A stretch of DNA of 64,000 nucleotides from Ancylobacter aquaticus. Lineage in GTDB: Bacteria > Pseudomonadota > Alphaproteobacteria > Rhizobiales > Xanthobacteraceae. The notes beneath the pieces were generated by a model. It saw nothing but the letters and a program-made list of their open reading frames with translations. It did not search any database and was not told where the DNA came from. The first letter of the stretch is position 1. Each line of letters starts with the position of its first letter. Positions 41,461 through 52,335 of this stretch are shown in pieces. The position numbers were made by a program, and so were the translations under genes. The stretch spans positions 806,001-870,000 of the forward strand of contig NZ_SMFY01000002.1 in the NCBI RefSeq assembly GCF_004339465.1. Reading direction: 5' to 3'.

Positions 41461-42416
41461 TGGCCCATGGTTACGAGGGCGGCCGGCTCGATCTCCCATT
41501 CGTCGGCATCTGCACCTTCGGCAAATACCCGCTGCAGCTTGACTGGGACAAGATCGACGCCGATGTCGCCATTGTCGGTGCGCCGTTCGATCTCGGCACC
41601 CAATGGCGCTCGGGCGCCCGCTCGGGGCCCCGCGCCATTCGAGAGGCGTCGACGTTGTTTTCATTCGGTCATGCCGGTGCCTACGATCACGAGGACGACG
41701 TCACCTATCTGGCGGCGGAGACCACCCGGATCGTCGACATCGGCGATGCCGACATGATCCACACCGATACCGAGGGCAGCCACGCCAATATCGAATATGC
41801 GGTGCGCAAGATTCTGAGCGCCGGGGCCCTGCCTGTCGTGCTCGGCGGCGACCATTCCATCAACATCCCCTGCATCGAGGCTTTCTCTGAGCAGGAGCCG
41901 ATCCATATCGTCCAGTTCGACGCCCATCTCGACTTCGTCGACGAGCGCCACGGCGTACGGCGCGGCCATGGCAACCCGCTGCGCCGTGCGGCGGAAAAGC
42001 CCTATGTCACCGGCCTTACCCAGCTCGGCATCCGCAACGTTTCCTCCACCGCGCGCGAAGGCTATGAGGCCGCCCGCGCCATGGGGTCGGACATCCTGTC
42101 CGTGCGCCAGATTCGCAAGCTGGGGACGGAAGCGGTGCTGGCCCGCATCCCCGAGGGTCGCCGTTACTACGTCACCATCGACATTGACGGCTTCGACCCT
42201 TCCATCGCGCCCGGCACCGGGACGCCGAGCCATGGCGGCTTTACCTATTACGAGGTGCTGGAACTGATGGACGGGCTGACCAAACGCGGCACAGTGGTCG
42301 GCGTCGACCTTGTGGAGGTGGCCCGCGAGTACGATCCTTCCGGCGTCACCGCCATTCTGGCTGCCCAGGTGCTGCTGAACTTCATTGGCCGGATTCTTCA
42401 CCGCCGGGGCTCTTGA
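41460..42416 (+). CDS. Ureohydrolase, second paralogue
   Basis: The 318-residue protein also keeps the whole metal site: His132 (LGGDHS), Asp154, His156 and Asp158 (FDAHLDFVDERHG), Asp241 and Asp243 (IDIDGFDPSIAPGTGTPSHGG). It shares the fold with its upstream neighbour but differs clearly in the active-site loops (DERHGVRRGHGNPLRR), so it is not a recent duplicate and may act on another substrate or form a hetero-oligomer. Its ATG overlaps the upstream stop as TGATG. Related sequences include guanidine hydrolases, but those need HypA/HypB-like nickel chaperones, which are not encoded nearby. Confidence 0.92.
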   Translation: MAHGYEGGRLDLPFVGICTFGKYPLQLDWDKIDADVAIVGAPFDLGTQWRSGARSGPRAIREASTLFSFGHAGAYDHEDDVTYLAAETTRIVDIGDADMIHTDTEGSHANIEYAVRKILSAGALPVVLGGDHSINIPCIEAFSEQEPIHIVQFDAHLDFVDERHGVRRGHGNPLRRAAEKPYVTGLTQLGIRNVSSTAREGYEAARAMGSDILSVRQIRKLGTEAVLARIPEGRRYYVTIDIDGFDPSIAPGTGTPSHGGFTYYEVLELMDGLTKRGTVVGVDLVEVAREYDPSGVTAILAAQVLLNFIGRILHRRGS

Positions 42417-42470
42417 ATACCGTTTGATAGGTCCAATCTTCTTCGTGCCGGTGCGACTTCCGCGCCGCTC

Positions 42471-42500
42471 GACAGCCCGATGGCCCCGATGCGGGCTGTC
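42471..42500 (+). promoter_or_regulatory. Hairpin between the ureohydrolase gene and dps
   Basis: GACAGCCCG (42471-42479) pairs perfectly with CGGGCTGTC (42492-42500) around a 12-base loop. It lies in the 102-base gap, ending 18 bases before the dps start codon. Without a T-run it could be either a weak terminator for the cluster or a leader element of dps. Confidence 0.55.
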
Positions 42501-42518
42501 ACATGAAGAGGACCTCCC

Positions 42519-43007
42519 ATGCCCGTCCACAAGACCGCCAACGACGTTCCCTCCAACGCCAAGAAGGTCGCCATCGAACTGCTCAACGCCAATCTCGCTG
42601 CGGGCATCGATCTCGCGCTGGCGATCAAGCAGGCGCACTGGAACCTGAAGGGCCCGCAGTTCATCGCCGTCCACGAAATGCTCGACGGCTTCCGCACCGA
42701 GATGGACGGCCACACCGACACCATGGCCGAGCGTGTCGTGCAGCTGGGTGGCACGGCGCTGGGAACGACGCAGACGGTCGCCGAGGCGAGCCCGCTGAAG
42801 CCTTACCCCACCGACATCTATGCCATTCCCGAGCACCTGAAGGCTCTGGCCGAACGTTTCGGCATGGTGGCAAACAATGTGCGCAAGGCCATCGCTGATT
42901 CCGACGACGCCGGAGACGCGACGACTGCCGACATCTTCACCGCCGCCTCGCGCTCCCTCGATAAGGCACTCTGGTTTCTCGAATCACATCTCGAGGCCCC
43001 GCGCTGA
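42519..43007 (+). CDS. dps: DNA-protecting ferritin-like protein Dps
   Basis: Dps forms dodecamers that bind DNA and oxidise Fe(II) with hydrogen peroxide, storing iron. The 162-residue product has the inter-subunit ferroxidase residues His40 ([10 protein letters not shown]), His52 and Asp56 (AVHEMLDGF) and Asp67 and Glu71 (HTDTMAERV), at the same spacing as in Escherichia coli Dps. The short lysine-bearing N-terminus ([16 protein letters not shown]) could bind DNA. It probably has its own promoter and has a good terminator; with katG and oxyR it belongs to the peroxide defence of the cell. Confidence 0.95.
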   Translation: MPVHKTANDVPSNAKKVAIELLNANLAAGIDLALAIKQAHWNLKGPQFIAVHEMLDGFRTEMDGHTDTMAERVVQLGGTALGTTQTVAEASPLKPYPTDIYAIPEHLKALAERFGMVANNVRKAIADSDDAGDATTADIFTAASRSLDKALWFLESHLEAPR

Positions 43008-43026
43008 CAAGCGAGGGCCTCTTTTT
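42993..43026 (+). terminator. Terminator of dps, overlapping its 3' end
   Basis: GAGGCCC (42993-42999) pairs with GGGCCTC (43015-43021), with a CGC/GCG inner pairing, followed by TTTTT. The left arm is coding and the dps stop codon lies in the loop. Confidence 0.9.
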
Positions 43027-43246
43027 CCTTTAACCTCAATGCCTTGACCGGCAGCCTCTTGCCCATTGGCGAGCCTGCCGGTCTCCTAATTCAGTGGACA
43101 GATTCTTCTTCTCATAAATACGTTAGCTGCTGCCCCATTTTCTCAATAATCTTCTGGCCATCTGCTTGTGGGCGCAACCGTCACGGCGGATTGCGGGGGC
43201 TGGCACATCGGCTGCGGGAAGCCGATATGGGGACAGGAATGGCAGT

Positions 43247-43795
43247 ATGGGGTCAACCGCAGGCAAGGCCGCCGAGGAGGCGGCCCCGGCCGCACTTTCC
43301 AATGTGGAACGGGCATTTTTGCCGGCATCGAGCTTGATCGAGTCGGCCGGAAGCGAGGGGCCGATCACTCATCTGGAGATCGGGCGCCTGATCGAGCGCG
43401 CACACCGCCGCTTTCTGGATGTATTGCGCGCTGAACTGACCCGCCTCGGGGTCGACGATATCAGCCCGTCGCAGGTGATGCTGTTGTTCACCATCGGCAA
43501 TGACGAGCTTTCCGTCCGCGATCTGCTGGAGCGCGGGCATTATCTCGGCTCGAACGCTTCCTACAATCTCAAACAGCTTGTCGATGCCGACTATGTCCAT
43601 CGCGCCGCCTCGCAGCGCGACCGTCGCTCGGCTCGCTTGCGGCTGACCGACAAGGCGCAGGGCCTGTGCGACGCCATTCGTGCAACGCATGACAGCCGAC
43701 AGAGCGACCAGGACAGCGAACAGACCGCCGAACTGGGTATCGCCTATGGCGTGCTGCGCCGGCTGGAACTGCTATGGACCGGCTCCCTGCGCTGA
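43247..43795 (+). CDS. MarR-type winged-helix regulator
   Basis: The 182-residue product has a winged helix-turn-helix (about 65-145): ISPSQVMLLFTIGNDELSV, DLLERGHYLGSNASYNLKQL as recognition helix region, and the basic wing RAASQRDRRSARLRLTDKA. It resembles the Rhizobiales MarR-like group that includes LdtR of Liberibacter, a regulator of an L,D-transpeptidase, but I cannot assign it firmly. AGGA lies about ten bases before the chosen ATG. It has no operon partner; the divergent or target gene is not evident. The region upstream (43027-43246) is AT-richer and should hold its promoter. Confidence 0.82.
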   Translation: MGSTAGKAAEEAAPAALSNVERAFLPASSLIESAGSEGPITHLEIGRLIERAHRRFLDVLRAELTRLGVDDISPSQVMLLFTIGNDELSVRDLLERGHYLGSNASYNLKQLVDADYVHRAASQRDRRSARLRLTDKAQGLCDAIRATHDSRQSDQDSEQTAELGIAYGVLRRLELLWTGSLR

Positions 43796-43819
43796 GGCGC
43801 AGCTTGCTCCACCGCTAAA

Positions 43820-43848
43820 GACACATCCCCGCACACCGGGGATGTGTC
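43820..43848. terminator. Hairpin between convergent MarR and pgm genes
   Basis: GACACATCCCC (43820-43830) and GGGGATGTGTC (43838-43848) form a perfect 11-bp stem with a 7-base loop. No T-run follows on either strand, but the position between two convergent genes argues for a transcription barrier. Confidence 0.65.
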
Positions 43849-43859
43849 GCTAGACCCGC

Positions 43860-45512
<1,653 letters not shown>

Positions 45513-45607
45513 TCATCCCCCGACAGCCGCAGCCGACCCGGGATCGTTAGACGTTTGGCGCGGCGTCCCGGTTCCCGCCATGGGCGGGCCCGAAACGACG
45601 CCCGGCA

Positions 45608-47251
45608 CTATCTGGTCACGAGATGGCGCAGCAGACCGGCCGCCGAGGTCGAGAGGCTGTCCGGCGCAACGCCGCTTTCCACCGCCGGCAGCAGCGTGTT
45701 GGCGAGTTCCTTGCCGAGTTCCACGCCCCACTGGTCGAAGCTGTTGATGTTCCAGATCGCGCCCTCGACGAACACCCGGTGCTCGTACAGCGCGATGATG
45801 CGCCCGAGCGTGTAGGGATCGAGTGTCTCATAGGCGATCGTCACCGAAGGCCGGCTGCCGGTGAAGACGCGGTGCGGAGCAATCTTGTCGGCGGTGGCCT
45901 CGTCGCGGCCCGCCGCCAGAAGCTGCGCCTTCGCCTCTTCCAGCGTGCGCCCGCGCATCAGCGCCTCGGACTGGGCGAGGCAGTTGGCGATCAGCATGGC
46001 GTGCTGGCGCTTGAGGCCCGGCTCCTTCTCTTCGGCATGGCCCTTCGCCGCGATCAGGAATTCGACCGGGATCGGGCTCGTGCCTTGATGGATGAGCTGA
46101 AAAAAGGCGTGCTGGCCATTGGTGCCCGGCTCGCCCCAGACCACGGGCCCCGTGTCATGGGCCACGGTCTTGCCATCGAGCGTCACATGCTTGCCGTTGC
46201 TCTCCATGTCGAGTTGCTGGAGATAGGCCGGCAGCCGCGCGAGGTGCTGGTCGTAGGGGATCACCGCCCGGGTGGCGTAGCCGCACACGTCGCGATGCCA
46301 GATGCCAACCAGCGCCAGCAGCACCGGCAAGCTCTGCTCCAGCGGCGCGGTGCGGAAATGCTGGTCCATGGCGTGGCCGCCGGCGAGGAAGCGACGGAAA
46401 TGCGCCTCGCCAACCGCGATCATGACCGGCAGGCCGATGGCCGACCAGACCGAGTATCGCCCGCCCACCCAGTCCCAGAAGCCGAACACCCGGTCGGGCG
46501 CGATGCCGAAGGCGGCCACTTTGTCGAGCGCGGTGGAAACGGCGGCGAAGTGGTTGGCCACCGCCGCCTCGCCCAGCGCCTCGACGATCCAGTGCCGGGC
46601 ACTCGCGGCATTCGACATCGTCTCCTGCGTGGTGAAGGTCTTGGAAGCGACGATGAACAGGGTCGAGGCCGGATCGAGGTCCTTCACCGTGTCGTAGAGA
46701 TGGGCGCCGTCGACATTGGAGACGTAATGCGCGCGCGGCCCGTCGTGATAGGGCGTCAGCGCGATGGTCGCCATGACAGGGCCGAGGTCCGAACCGCCAA
46801 TGCCGATATTCACCACATCGGTGATCGGCTTGCCGGTCCAGCCCTTCAGCGTGCCGGAGCGGATGCCCTCGGCAAAGCTGGCCATGGCGGCGAGCACGGA
46901 GGCCACGTCCGCGCGCACATCCTGCCCGTCCACGCTGAGCGGCGTCTCGCCCGGATCGCGCAGCGCCGTGTGCAGCACGGCGCGATCCTCGGTCAGGTTG
47001 ATGTGCTCGCCGGCGAACATCGCCGTGCGCTTGGCCTCGACCCCGGCCGCGCGGGTCAGGTCGAGCAGCAGGGCAAGCGTGTGCGCGGTCAGCGAACATT
47101 TGGAGAAATCGAGCAGCATGTCCTCGAAAGAGGCGGAGAAGCCGGCGAAACGGTCGGGGTCGGCGGCGAACAGGCTTCCCACCTTCTCCTCGGCCCGGGA
47201 AGCATGGTCGGCGGCCAGAGCCTTGAAGACGTCCTCGGTCGCTGCGCTCAT
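45608..47251 (-). CDS. pgi: Glucose-6-phosphate isomerase
   Basis: Pgi interconverts glucose 6-phosphate and fructose 6-phosphate. The 547-residue product shows both family signatures, [20 protein letters not shown] with [17 protein letters not shown], and the late [18 protein letters not shown]; the [16 protein letters not shown] block with the catalytic histidine is intact. It lies between cckA and pgm on the same strand; its start is 31 bases downstream of the cckA stop, so read-through from cckA is possible. GGATGAG precedes the ATG. Confidence 0.97.
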   Translation of the reverse strand: MSAATEDVFKALAADHASRAEEKVGSLFAADPDRFAGFSASFEDMLLDFSKCSLTAHTLALLLDLTRAAGVEAKRTAMFAGEHINLTEDRAVLHTALRDPGETPLSVDGQDVRADVASVLAAMASFAEGIRSGTLKGWTGKPITDVVNIGIGGSDLGPVMATIALTPYHDGPRAHYVSNVDGAHLYDTVKDLDPASTLFIVASKTFTTQETMSNAASARHWIVEALGEAAVANHFAAVSTALDKVAAFGIAPDRVFGFWDWVGGRYSVWSAIGLPVMIAVGEAHFRRFLAGGHAMDQHFRTAPLEQSLPVLLALVGIWHRDVCGYATRAVIPYDQHLARLPAYLQQLDMESNGKHVTLDGKTVAHDTGPVVWGEPGTNGQHAFFQLIHQGTSPIPVEFLIAAKGHAEEKEPGLKRQHAMLIANCLAQSEALMRGRTLEEAKAQLLAAGRDEATADKIAPHRVFTGSRPSVTIAYETLDPYTLGRIIALYEHRVFVEGAIWNINSFDQWGVELGKELANTLLPAVESGVAPDSLSTSAAGLLRHLVTR

Positions 47252-47282
47252 CTCATCCTCCAGACGGTCCCCTCACGGGACA

Positions 47283-49937
47283 TTACTCGGTACGGCCCGG
47301 CTCGCTCCGGCCCATGCTCGCCTTCACCGCCTCGATCAGTTGCTTGAGGGTGAAGGGCTTCGGCAGGAAGCCGAAATCCGCGCCCTCGGGCAGGTTCTTG
47401 GCGAAGGCTTCCTCGGCATAACCCGACATGAATATCACCTTGATGTCGGGATGGGTGGGGCGCAACTCTTTCAAGAGCGTCGGCCCGTCCATTTCCGGCA
47501 TCACCACGTCGGAAAGGATCAGCTCGACCTCGCCGGGGTGCTGGGCCATCACCTCCAGCGCCTCGACGCCGGAACCCGCCTCCAGCACGTGATAGCCGCG
47601 AGACATCAGCGCCCGGGCAGCGAAGGCGCGCACCGCTTCCTCGTCCTCCACCAGCAGCAGCGTGCCGCGCCCGGTAAGGTCGGTGGCCTTGGCCGGAAGA
47701 TCGGGCTCCGGTGCGCGCGGCGCCAGCTCGGCTGCATCGGGCACGTGGCGCGGCAGGAAGACCCGGAACACCGAGCCCTGCCCCATCTCGCTCTCCACCT
47801 GCAGGGTGCCGCCGGTCTGCTTGACGATGCCATAGACGGTCGAAAGTCCGAGGCCGGTGCCCTTGCCGACTTCCTTGGTGGAAAAGAACGGCTCGAAGAT
47901 CTTGTCGAGAATGGCCAGCGGGATGCCCGTGCCGGTGTCGGCTACCTCCACCAGCACATGGTCGGCCTGCGGAAGGCCCGCCTCGGCATAGGCCTCGGCC
48001 TGCGCCGTATTCACATTGGCGGTGCGGATGGTGAGCGTGCCGCCCCCCGGCATGGCGTCGCGGGCATTGACGGCGAGATTGACGATCACCTGCTCGAACT
48101 GGTTGAGGTCCGCCTTCACCGGCCAGAGGTCGCGCTCTTCCTTGACCTCCAGCTTGATGGTCTCGCCCAGCAGCCGGCGCAGCAGCATGGTGAGGTCGCT
48201 CATCACATCGCCGAGGCGCAGCACCTGCGGGCGCAGGGTCTGTCGGCGCGAAAAGGCGAGAAGCTGGCGCACCAGCCCCGCCGCCCGGTTGGCGTTTTGC
48301 TTGATCTGCATCACGTCCTGGAAGGACGGGTCGGTGGGCCGGGCATTGGCCAGCAGAAGGTCGGAATAGCCGATGATGGCGGTCAGCACATTGTTGAAAT
48401 CGTGCGCCACGCCGCCGGCGAGTTGGCCGACCGCCTGCATCTTCTGCGACTGGGCGAACTGAGCTTCCAGCGCCCGCTGCTCGGTCGTCTCGATGACATA
48501 GACAATCGCCGCCTCGCGCGCTCCGATTCCATCCTCGACCGAGGCGAAGTAGAGGCGCGCCGAGCGCCCGCCCTCGCGCTCCAGCACGATGTCTAGTGGC
48601 GCGGCGGGCGCCTGCCCGTGCACCGCCGCCGCCAGCGCTAGCTCCAGCGGGCTGCGCGCCGCCTCGGGCACGATATCGACAATGCGCCGGCGCTCGTCCT
48701 CGCGCCCGCCGAACAGCCGTGCGAACATCGCATTGGCGCGAACGATGCACCCCTCCACGTCGACCTCGGCGATGGCGATCGGCGAGTTATGGAAGAATCG
48801 CGCGAACCGCACCTCGGCTGCGCGGGCCGGATCGGCGGCATTGTCCTCGCGCGAGCGGTTGACCACCAGCGTGCGCGACGCCCCGGGTGTGCCGTCCGAG
48901 GCGTAGGCAACCCGATGCCACAGCCGAACCGGCAGCTTCTGGCCATTCTTGCGCTTGAGGTCGAGGTCGAGCACCTCGGTACGCACCCCGCCGGGCAGCG
49001 GCGCCATGCCGGTCAGCAGCGCGGCCGCCGGGCCGGGCACGATGTCGCCGACGGAAAGACCGCCCGGGCCAAACTCGGCGAGATCGTAGCCCAGCCAGTC
49101 CACCAGCGTGGCGTTGATGTAATGGATCGCCCCGCCCGCTGCCGAGAAGAATCCGGCCGGCGCATGGTCGAGATAGTCGATGGCGTGCTGCAATTCGAGG
49201 AACGCCGTCTCCTGCCGCTCGCGCTCGCGGGTGAGGTCGCTCACCGTCCACACGGTCGCGCGCACGCCCTTGCCTGAATTCGCCGCGCGCCGCGCCGCCA
49301 GCCGGAGCCAGCGCACCGGCTGGCCGGGGCCGGCGAGGCGCACCTCTTCGACGGCCGCGCGGCCCTCGCGAACCCCCTGCACGAGGCGATAGACCGCCTC
49401 GGAGGCGTCGGGGTCGCTGGTGAACAGGCGCTCGACCGGCCGCGCCTCCGCTGGCGTGGCGGCACCCGTAATCTCGAAATAGCGCGGATTGGCGTAGAGC
49501 ACGCGTCCCAGCGTGTCGACGATGCTCACCCCCTCGGGGGCGCTGTCGACGATTCGCCGAGCCAGTTCATCACGCAGATCCGGCGCGCCGAAGCGCAGCA
49601 GGCCGGCGGCATAGGCGAAAAGGGCAAAGACGCCGACGACCGCCAGAACGGTCAGAAGCCCGATGATCCATGGGTCGGCGCGGTCCCGCCCCAGCAGCAG
49701 CAGCGACACCACGGCACCGACAAGCGCCAGCGCCACCAGAAGCACCAGCCTTATGCTGCCGCCGATCTCGGTTCGGTCGATCGTGGGATCGTCGCGTCCG
49801 CCGTTCGCCATATCCAAGCCAGAAGCCTTTCGCTGCCGCCACCGACGCAGCGCAGCGAGGCGATTCAACCCGACCTTCTTGGTGCCTGACACGCTCCCCG
49901 GGAGCAAGGCCCGATTGGGCTTATCCGCCGCCGGCAT
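47283..49937 (-). CDS. cckA: Cell-cycle hybrid histidine kinase CckA
   Basis: CckA phosphorylates ChpT, and through it CtrA and CpdR, in the alphaproteobacterial cell-cycle circuit; it switches to phosphatase on binding c-di-GMP. The 884-residue product has two N-terminal membrane segments (about 62-82 and 89-113), PAS domains ([49 protein letters not shown]), the kinase H box with His512 ([17 protein letters not shown]), N/G boxes ([33 protein letters not shown]) and a receiver domain with Asp810 ([12 protein letters not shown]). The start is uncertain: Met43 (49811) is an alternative and neither has a good ribosome site. Confidence 0.95.
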   Translation of the reverse strand: MPAADKPNRALLPGSVSGTKKVGLNRLAALRRWRQRKASGLDMANGGRDDPTIDRTEIGGSIRLVLLVALALVGAVVSLLLLGRDRADPWIIGLLTVLAVVGVFALFAYAAGLLRFGAPDLRDELARRIVDSAPEGVSIVDTLGRVLYANPRYFEITGAATPAEARPVERLFTSDPDASEAVYRLVQGVREGRAAVEEVRLAGPGQPVRWLRLAARRAANSGKGVRATVWTVSDLTRERERQETAFLELQHAIDYLDHAPAGFFSAAGGAIHYINATLVDWLGYDLAEFGPGGLSVGDIVPGPAAALLTGMAPLPGGVRTEVLDLDLKRKNGQKLPVRLWHRVAYASDGTPGASRTLVVNRSREDNAADPARAAEVRFARFFHNSPIAIAEVDVEGCIVRANAMFARLFGGREDERRRIVDIVPEAARSPLELALAAAVHGQAPAAPLDIVLEREGGRSARLYFASVEDGIGAREAAIVYVIETTEQRALEAQFAQSQKMQAVGQLAGGVAHDFNNVLTAIIGYSDLLLANARPTDPSFQDVMQIKQNANRAAGLVRQLLAFSRRQTLRPQVLRLGDVMSDLTMLLRRLLGETIKLEVKEERDLWPVKADLNQFEQVIVNLAVNARDAMPGGGTLTIRTANVNTAQAEAYAEAGLPQADHVLVEVADTGTGIPLAILDKIFEPFFSTKEVGKGTGLGLSTVYGIVKQTGGTLQVESEMGQGSVFRVFLPRHVPDAAELAPRAPEPDLPAKATDLTGRGTLLLVEDEEAVRAFAARALMSRGYHVLEAGSGVEALEVMAQHPGEVELILSDVVMPEMDGPTLLKELRPTHPDIKVIFMSGYAEEAFAKNLPEGADFGFLPKPFTLKQLIEAVKASMGRSEPGRTE

Positions 49938-50072
49938 GGTTCTGCAAGGCGCCCGGCAGGGTGGAAAAGCGGGCGGGGCTTGCCCGCCGCGCCCTTACGC
50001 GACACAAAGGGCGCTTGTGATCGGCCTGTGCGACGCCTGCGCAGGCCTTCGGCCTTGCAGGAGATGTGGCTC

Positions 50073-51362
50073 ATGATGGATGTACTGGCCGATCTCGGAT
50101 CGCTTACCGTACCGATCCTCGCCTTCATCGGGCTGATCGTGCTGGCGGGTCTCGTCGTGTGGCTCGGGCGCCGGGCGCGGCGCAACCGGAGCCATGGGCT
50201 GGTTGCTGGCCATCGGCTGGCCGTCATCGACCATATACAGATCGACGAGACCCGACGCCTCGTGTTGATCCAGCGCGACGATGTCCAGCACCTCGTCGTG
50301 CTCGGCGGGGGCAGCGACTTTCTGGTGGAAAGCGGCATCGGTGCCATCCCTGCCCGTGCGCAACAGCATCCGCACGCGCCGCCCCGTGAATTCGAGCCGC
50401 CACGAGCCCCCGAGCCGGCGGCTGCGCACGACTCCCTCCGGGCAGGCGAGCCCGCGCGTCCGACTCCCCCGCGCGCCGAGCCGCTGCGCGAACCGCCCCG
50501 CAACCTGCGCGACGTACCGCCGCCTCCGCCAGCGTCCCGGCCGCAGCGCCCCATCCCTCTCCCCCCCGAGGCGCGCACCCCCGTCGAGCCTCGCCCGACG
50601 ATGGTTTCCCGCGGCCCTGCACGCGATATCCCCGTCGAGCCGATGGCCTTGGCTCCCGCCCCGATGGCGCCGGCGCCCATCCTTGCCGCCCCGCCCTTCG
50701 CCCGGCGTTCGGCAGAGCCCCACCGTGCGGAGCCAGTCATCGCGGGGCCTTCCGAGCCGGAGTCCGGCGCACGGGTGACGGTGAAAGTCGATCCGCTCTT
50801 CGCCGGCATGGCGGACCACCTCGAAGAGGCGTTGCGGCGCCCGGCGCTGCCCGAGGGCGAGGCCGGCCGGCAATCGGACCCGAGCCTGCCGCCCCCGGCC
50901 ATTACCTCGCCGGCCTTCGAGCGCGCTCTCGAACGGGCGATCGACCGTCCGGCCGCTCCCCCGCGCGGGGCCGAAGGTCGGCGGATGGAGGAGCCGGGCC
51001 GTCCGGCAGGACCCCCTGCCGCCTCCTCGACGCCGATTGTCGTCGCCCCCCCGGCGGCAGGCCCCGCGCCTGTCCTGGGCCCCCCACCCGTGCTGGCCTC
51101 GCCGGCCCTGCACGCAGGCGGACCCGGGAGTGAGCGTCCGTCGGCACCTTTGCCCGATGCGCCGGCCCCGGAAATACGCATGGACGTGAGCCCGCCCGAA
51201 TCGCTCTCGACAGGGCCGGCGGCGCCACCGATCCGCGCCATCGACATGTTCGCGCCAGAGAGAGACCTCCCCGCGGCGACCGACGAACCGCAGCCGACCG
51301 AGCCCGCCGATCTGTTCGAGGAAGAAATGGCCAATCTTCTGGGGCGAAACCGCCGCCCCTGA
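50073..51362 (+). CDS. FliO-like membrane protein with long proline-rich tail
   Basis: The 429-residue protein has one membrane segment (residues 11-31, VPILAFIGLIVLAGLVVWL), a FliO-like domain (about 48-90: RLAVIDHIQIDETRRLVLIQ, HLVVLGGGSDFLVESG) and a 340-residue Pro/Ala/Arg-rich tail that is predicted disordered. FliO helps assemble the flagellar export gate, but no flagellar genes are nearby. GGAG nine bases upstream favours the ATG at 50073; an ATG at 50064 lies too close to it. It is divergent from cckA, a conserved pairing in Rhizobiales to my knowledge, and has its own terminator. Whether it works in flagellar export or in something linked to CckA is open. Confidence 0.72.
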   Translation: MMDVLADLGSLTVPILAFIGLIVLAGLVVWLGRRARRNRSHGLVAGHRLAVIDHIQIDETRRLVLIQRDDVQHLVVLGGGSDFLVESGIGAIPARAQQHPHAPPREFEPPRAPEPAAAHDSLRAGEPARPTPPRAEPLREPPRNLRDVPPPPPASRPQRPIPLPPEARTPVEPRPTMVSRGPARDIPVEPMALAPAPMAPAPILAAPPFARRSAEPHRAEPVIAGPSEPESGARVTVKVDPLFAGMADHLEEALRRPALPEGEAGRQSDPSLPPPAITSPAFERALERAIDRPAAPPRGAEGRRMEEPGRPAGPPAASSTPIVVAPPAAGPAPVLGPPPVLASPALHAGGPGSERPSAPLPDAPAPEIRMDVSPPESLSTGPAAPPIRAIDMFAPERDLPAATDEPQPTEPADLFEEEMANLLGRNRRP

Positions 51363-51698
51363 CAGCCCGGCCAAGCCGGGCAAAGCGTTGAAACAGAAAA
51401 GGGCGGCCCGATGAAGCGGGCCGCCCTTTTTCATTTCACCTCGCCACCCGAGGGACTTTCGTGACAAATGCTCTGCGAGTTAACCGGTGGCGGGCGCGCG
51501 GTCCGCCGGCCCTGAGCCTCCGCGCTACAGCTAGCAGACCATCGGCCACCGTTGCCACGCAGACACCTGCGGTGGCCGGCCGTCTACCGCACGAACCACA
51601 TGCCTCGACCGAATGGTCGTCCGCATCTTTCAGGGCTGCGAAGCATCGTGACCCCAGCCCTCGGCCTGGATCAGATGACCCCGGTCGAGAACGCCCGC
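51363..51698. other. Intergenic region between FliO-like gene and dksA
   Basis: The genes are convergent. The region contains hairpin GCCCGGC-CAA-GCCGGGC at 51365-51381, the terminator at 51397-51431, and a 9-bp dyad CGGCCACCG/CGGTGGCCG at 51543-51551/51570-51578 with an 18-base loop that may end dksA transcription but has no T-run. No gene is supported. Confidence 0.6.
51397..51431 (+). terminator. Rho-independent terminator of the FliO-like gene
   Basis: GGGCGGCCCG (51401-51410) and CGGGCCGCCC (51417-51426) form a perfect 10-bp stem with an ATGAAG loop, preceded by AAAA and followed by TTTTT, so it can act from both sides. Confidence 0.96.
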
Positions 51699-52115
51699 CT
51701 AGTCGTCGCGATAGACGCGCTCGCGGCGCTCGTGGCGCTCCTGCGCTTCGATCGACAGCGTCGCGATCGGACGGGCCTCGAGCCGCTTGAGCGAGATCGG
51801 CTCGCCGGTTTCCTCGCAATAGCCGTAGGACCCGTCGTCGATCCGCTCAATCGCCGATTCGATCTTGGCGATCAGCTTGCGCTGGCGGTCACGGGCCCTG
51901 AGCTCGATAGCGCGGTCGGTTTCCGACGACGCGCGGTCGGCGATGTCAGGGTGATTCTGATTCTCGTCCTGAAGGTGCTGAAGCGTCTCTTTCGCCTCGC
52001 GCAGGATGTCTTCCTTCCATTGCAGCAGCTTCTGGCGGAAATACTCCCGCTGCCGCTCGTTCATGAAAGGCTCGTCCTCGCGGGGACGGTACTCTTGGTC
52101 GATCTCAACCGACAT
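51699..52115 (-). CDS. dksA: RNA polymerase-binding transcription factor DksA
   Basis: DksA enters the RNA polymerase secondary channel and mediates the stringent response with ppGpp. The 138-residue product has the coiled coil (about 22-90) with the tip motif HPDIADRA that carries the functional aspartates, and a C-terminal globular end RRERVYRDD. Of the four zinc cysteines only Cys100 (GYCEETGEPI) remains; the other positions are Thr103, Ser121 and Ala124. This degenerate finger is normal for alphaproteobacteria and should make function independent of zinc and less sensitive to oxidation. Confidence 0.96.
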   Translation of the reverse strand: MSVEIDQEYRPREDEPFMNERQREYFRQKLLQWKEDILREAKETLQHLQDENQNHPDIADRASSETDRAIELRARDRQRKLIAKIESAIERIDDGSYGYCEETGEPISLKRLEARPIATLSIEAQERHERRERVYRDD

Positions 52116-52335
52116 CGGCCTTCGTCCTCGTGTTCCGGGGGCACCCCTATCGGGCGGAGCTTATATCGCCCCGTCCCGCCCTACACAACACCTCACAGCG
52201 TCATGCGGGTGACACAAAATGCCGGATTTTTCAGCAGCTTGAGCGCCGAAACGAGGCAGAGGGCAGGGTTTGCTCCCCGTCGCGGTAACAGTCGGCGCCG
52301 CTGCCGGGTGCGAGGCTCCTGCCGGACCCGCGCGA

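Noticed and set aside
41460-42416. Assignment of the second ureohydrolase as guanidine hydrolase
   Set aside because: The HypA/HypB-like nickel chaperones required by known guanidine hydrolases are not encoded nearby; the metal site alone does not discriminate.
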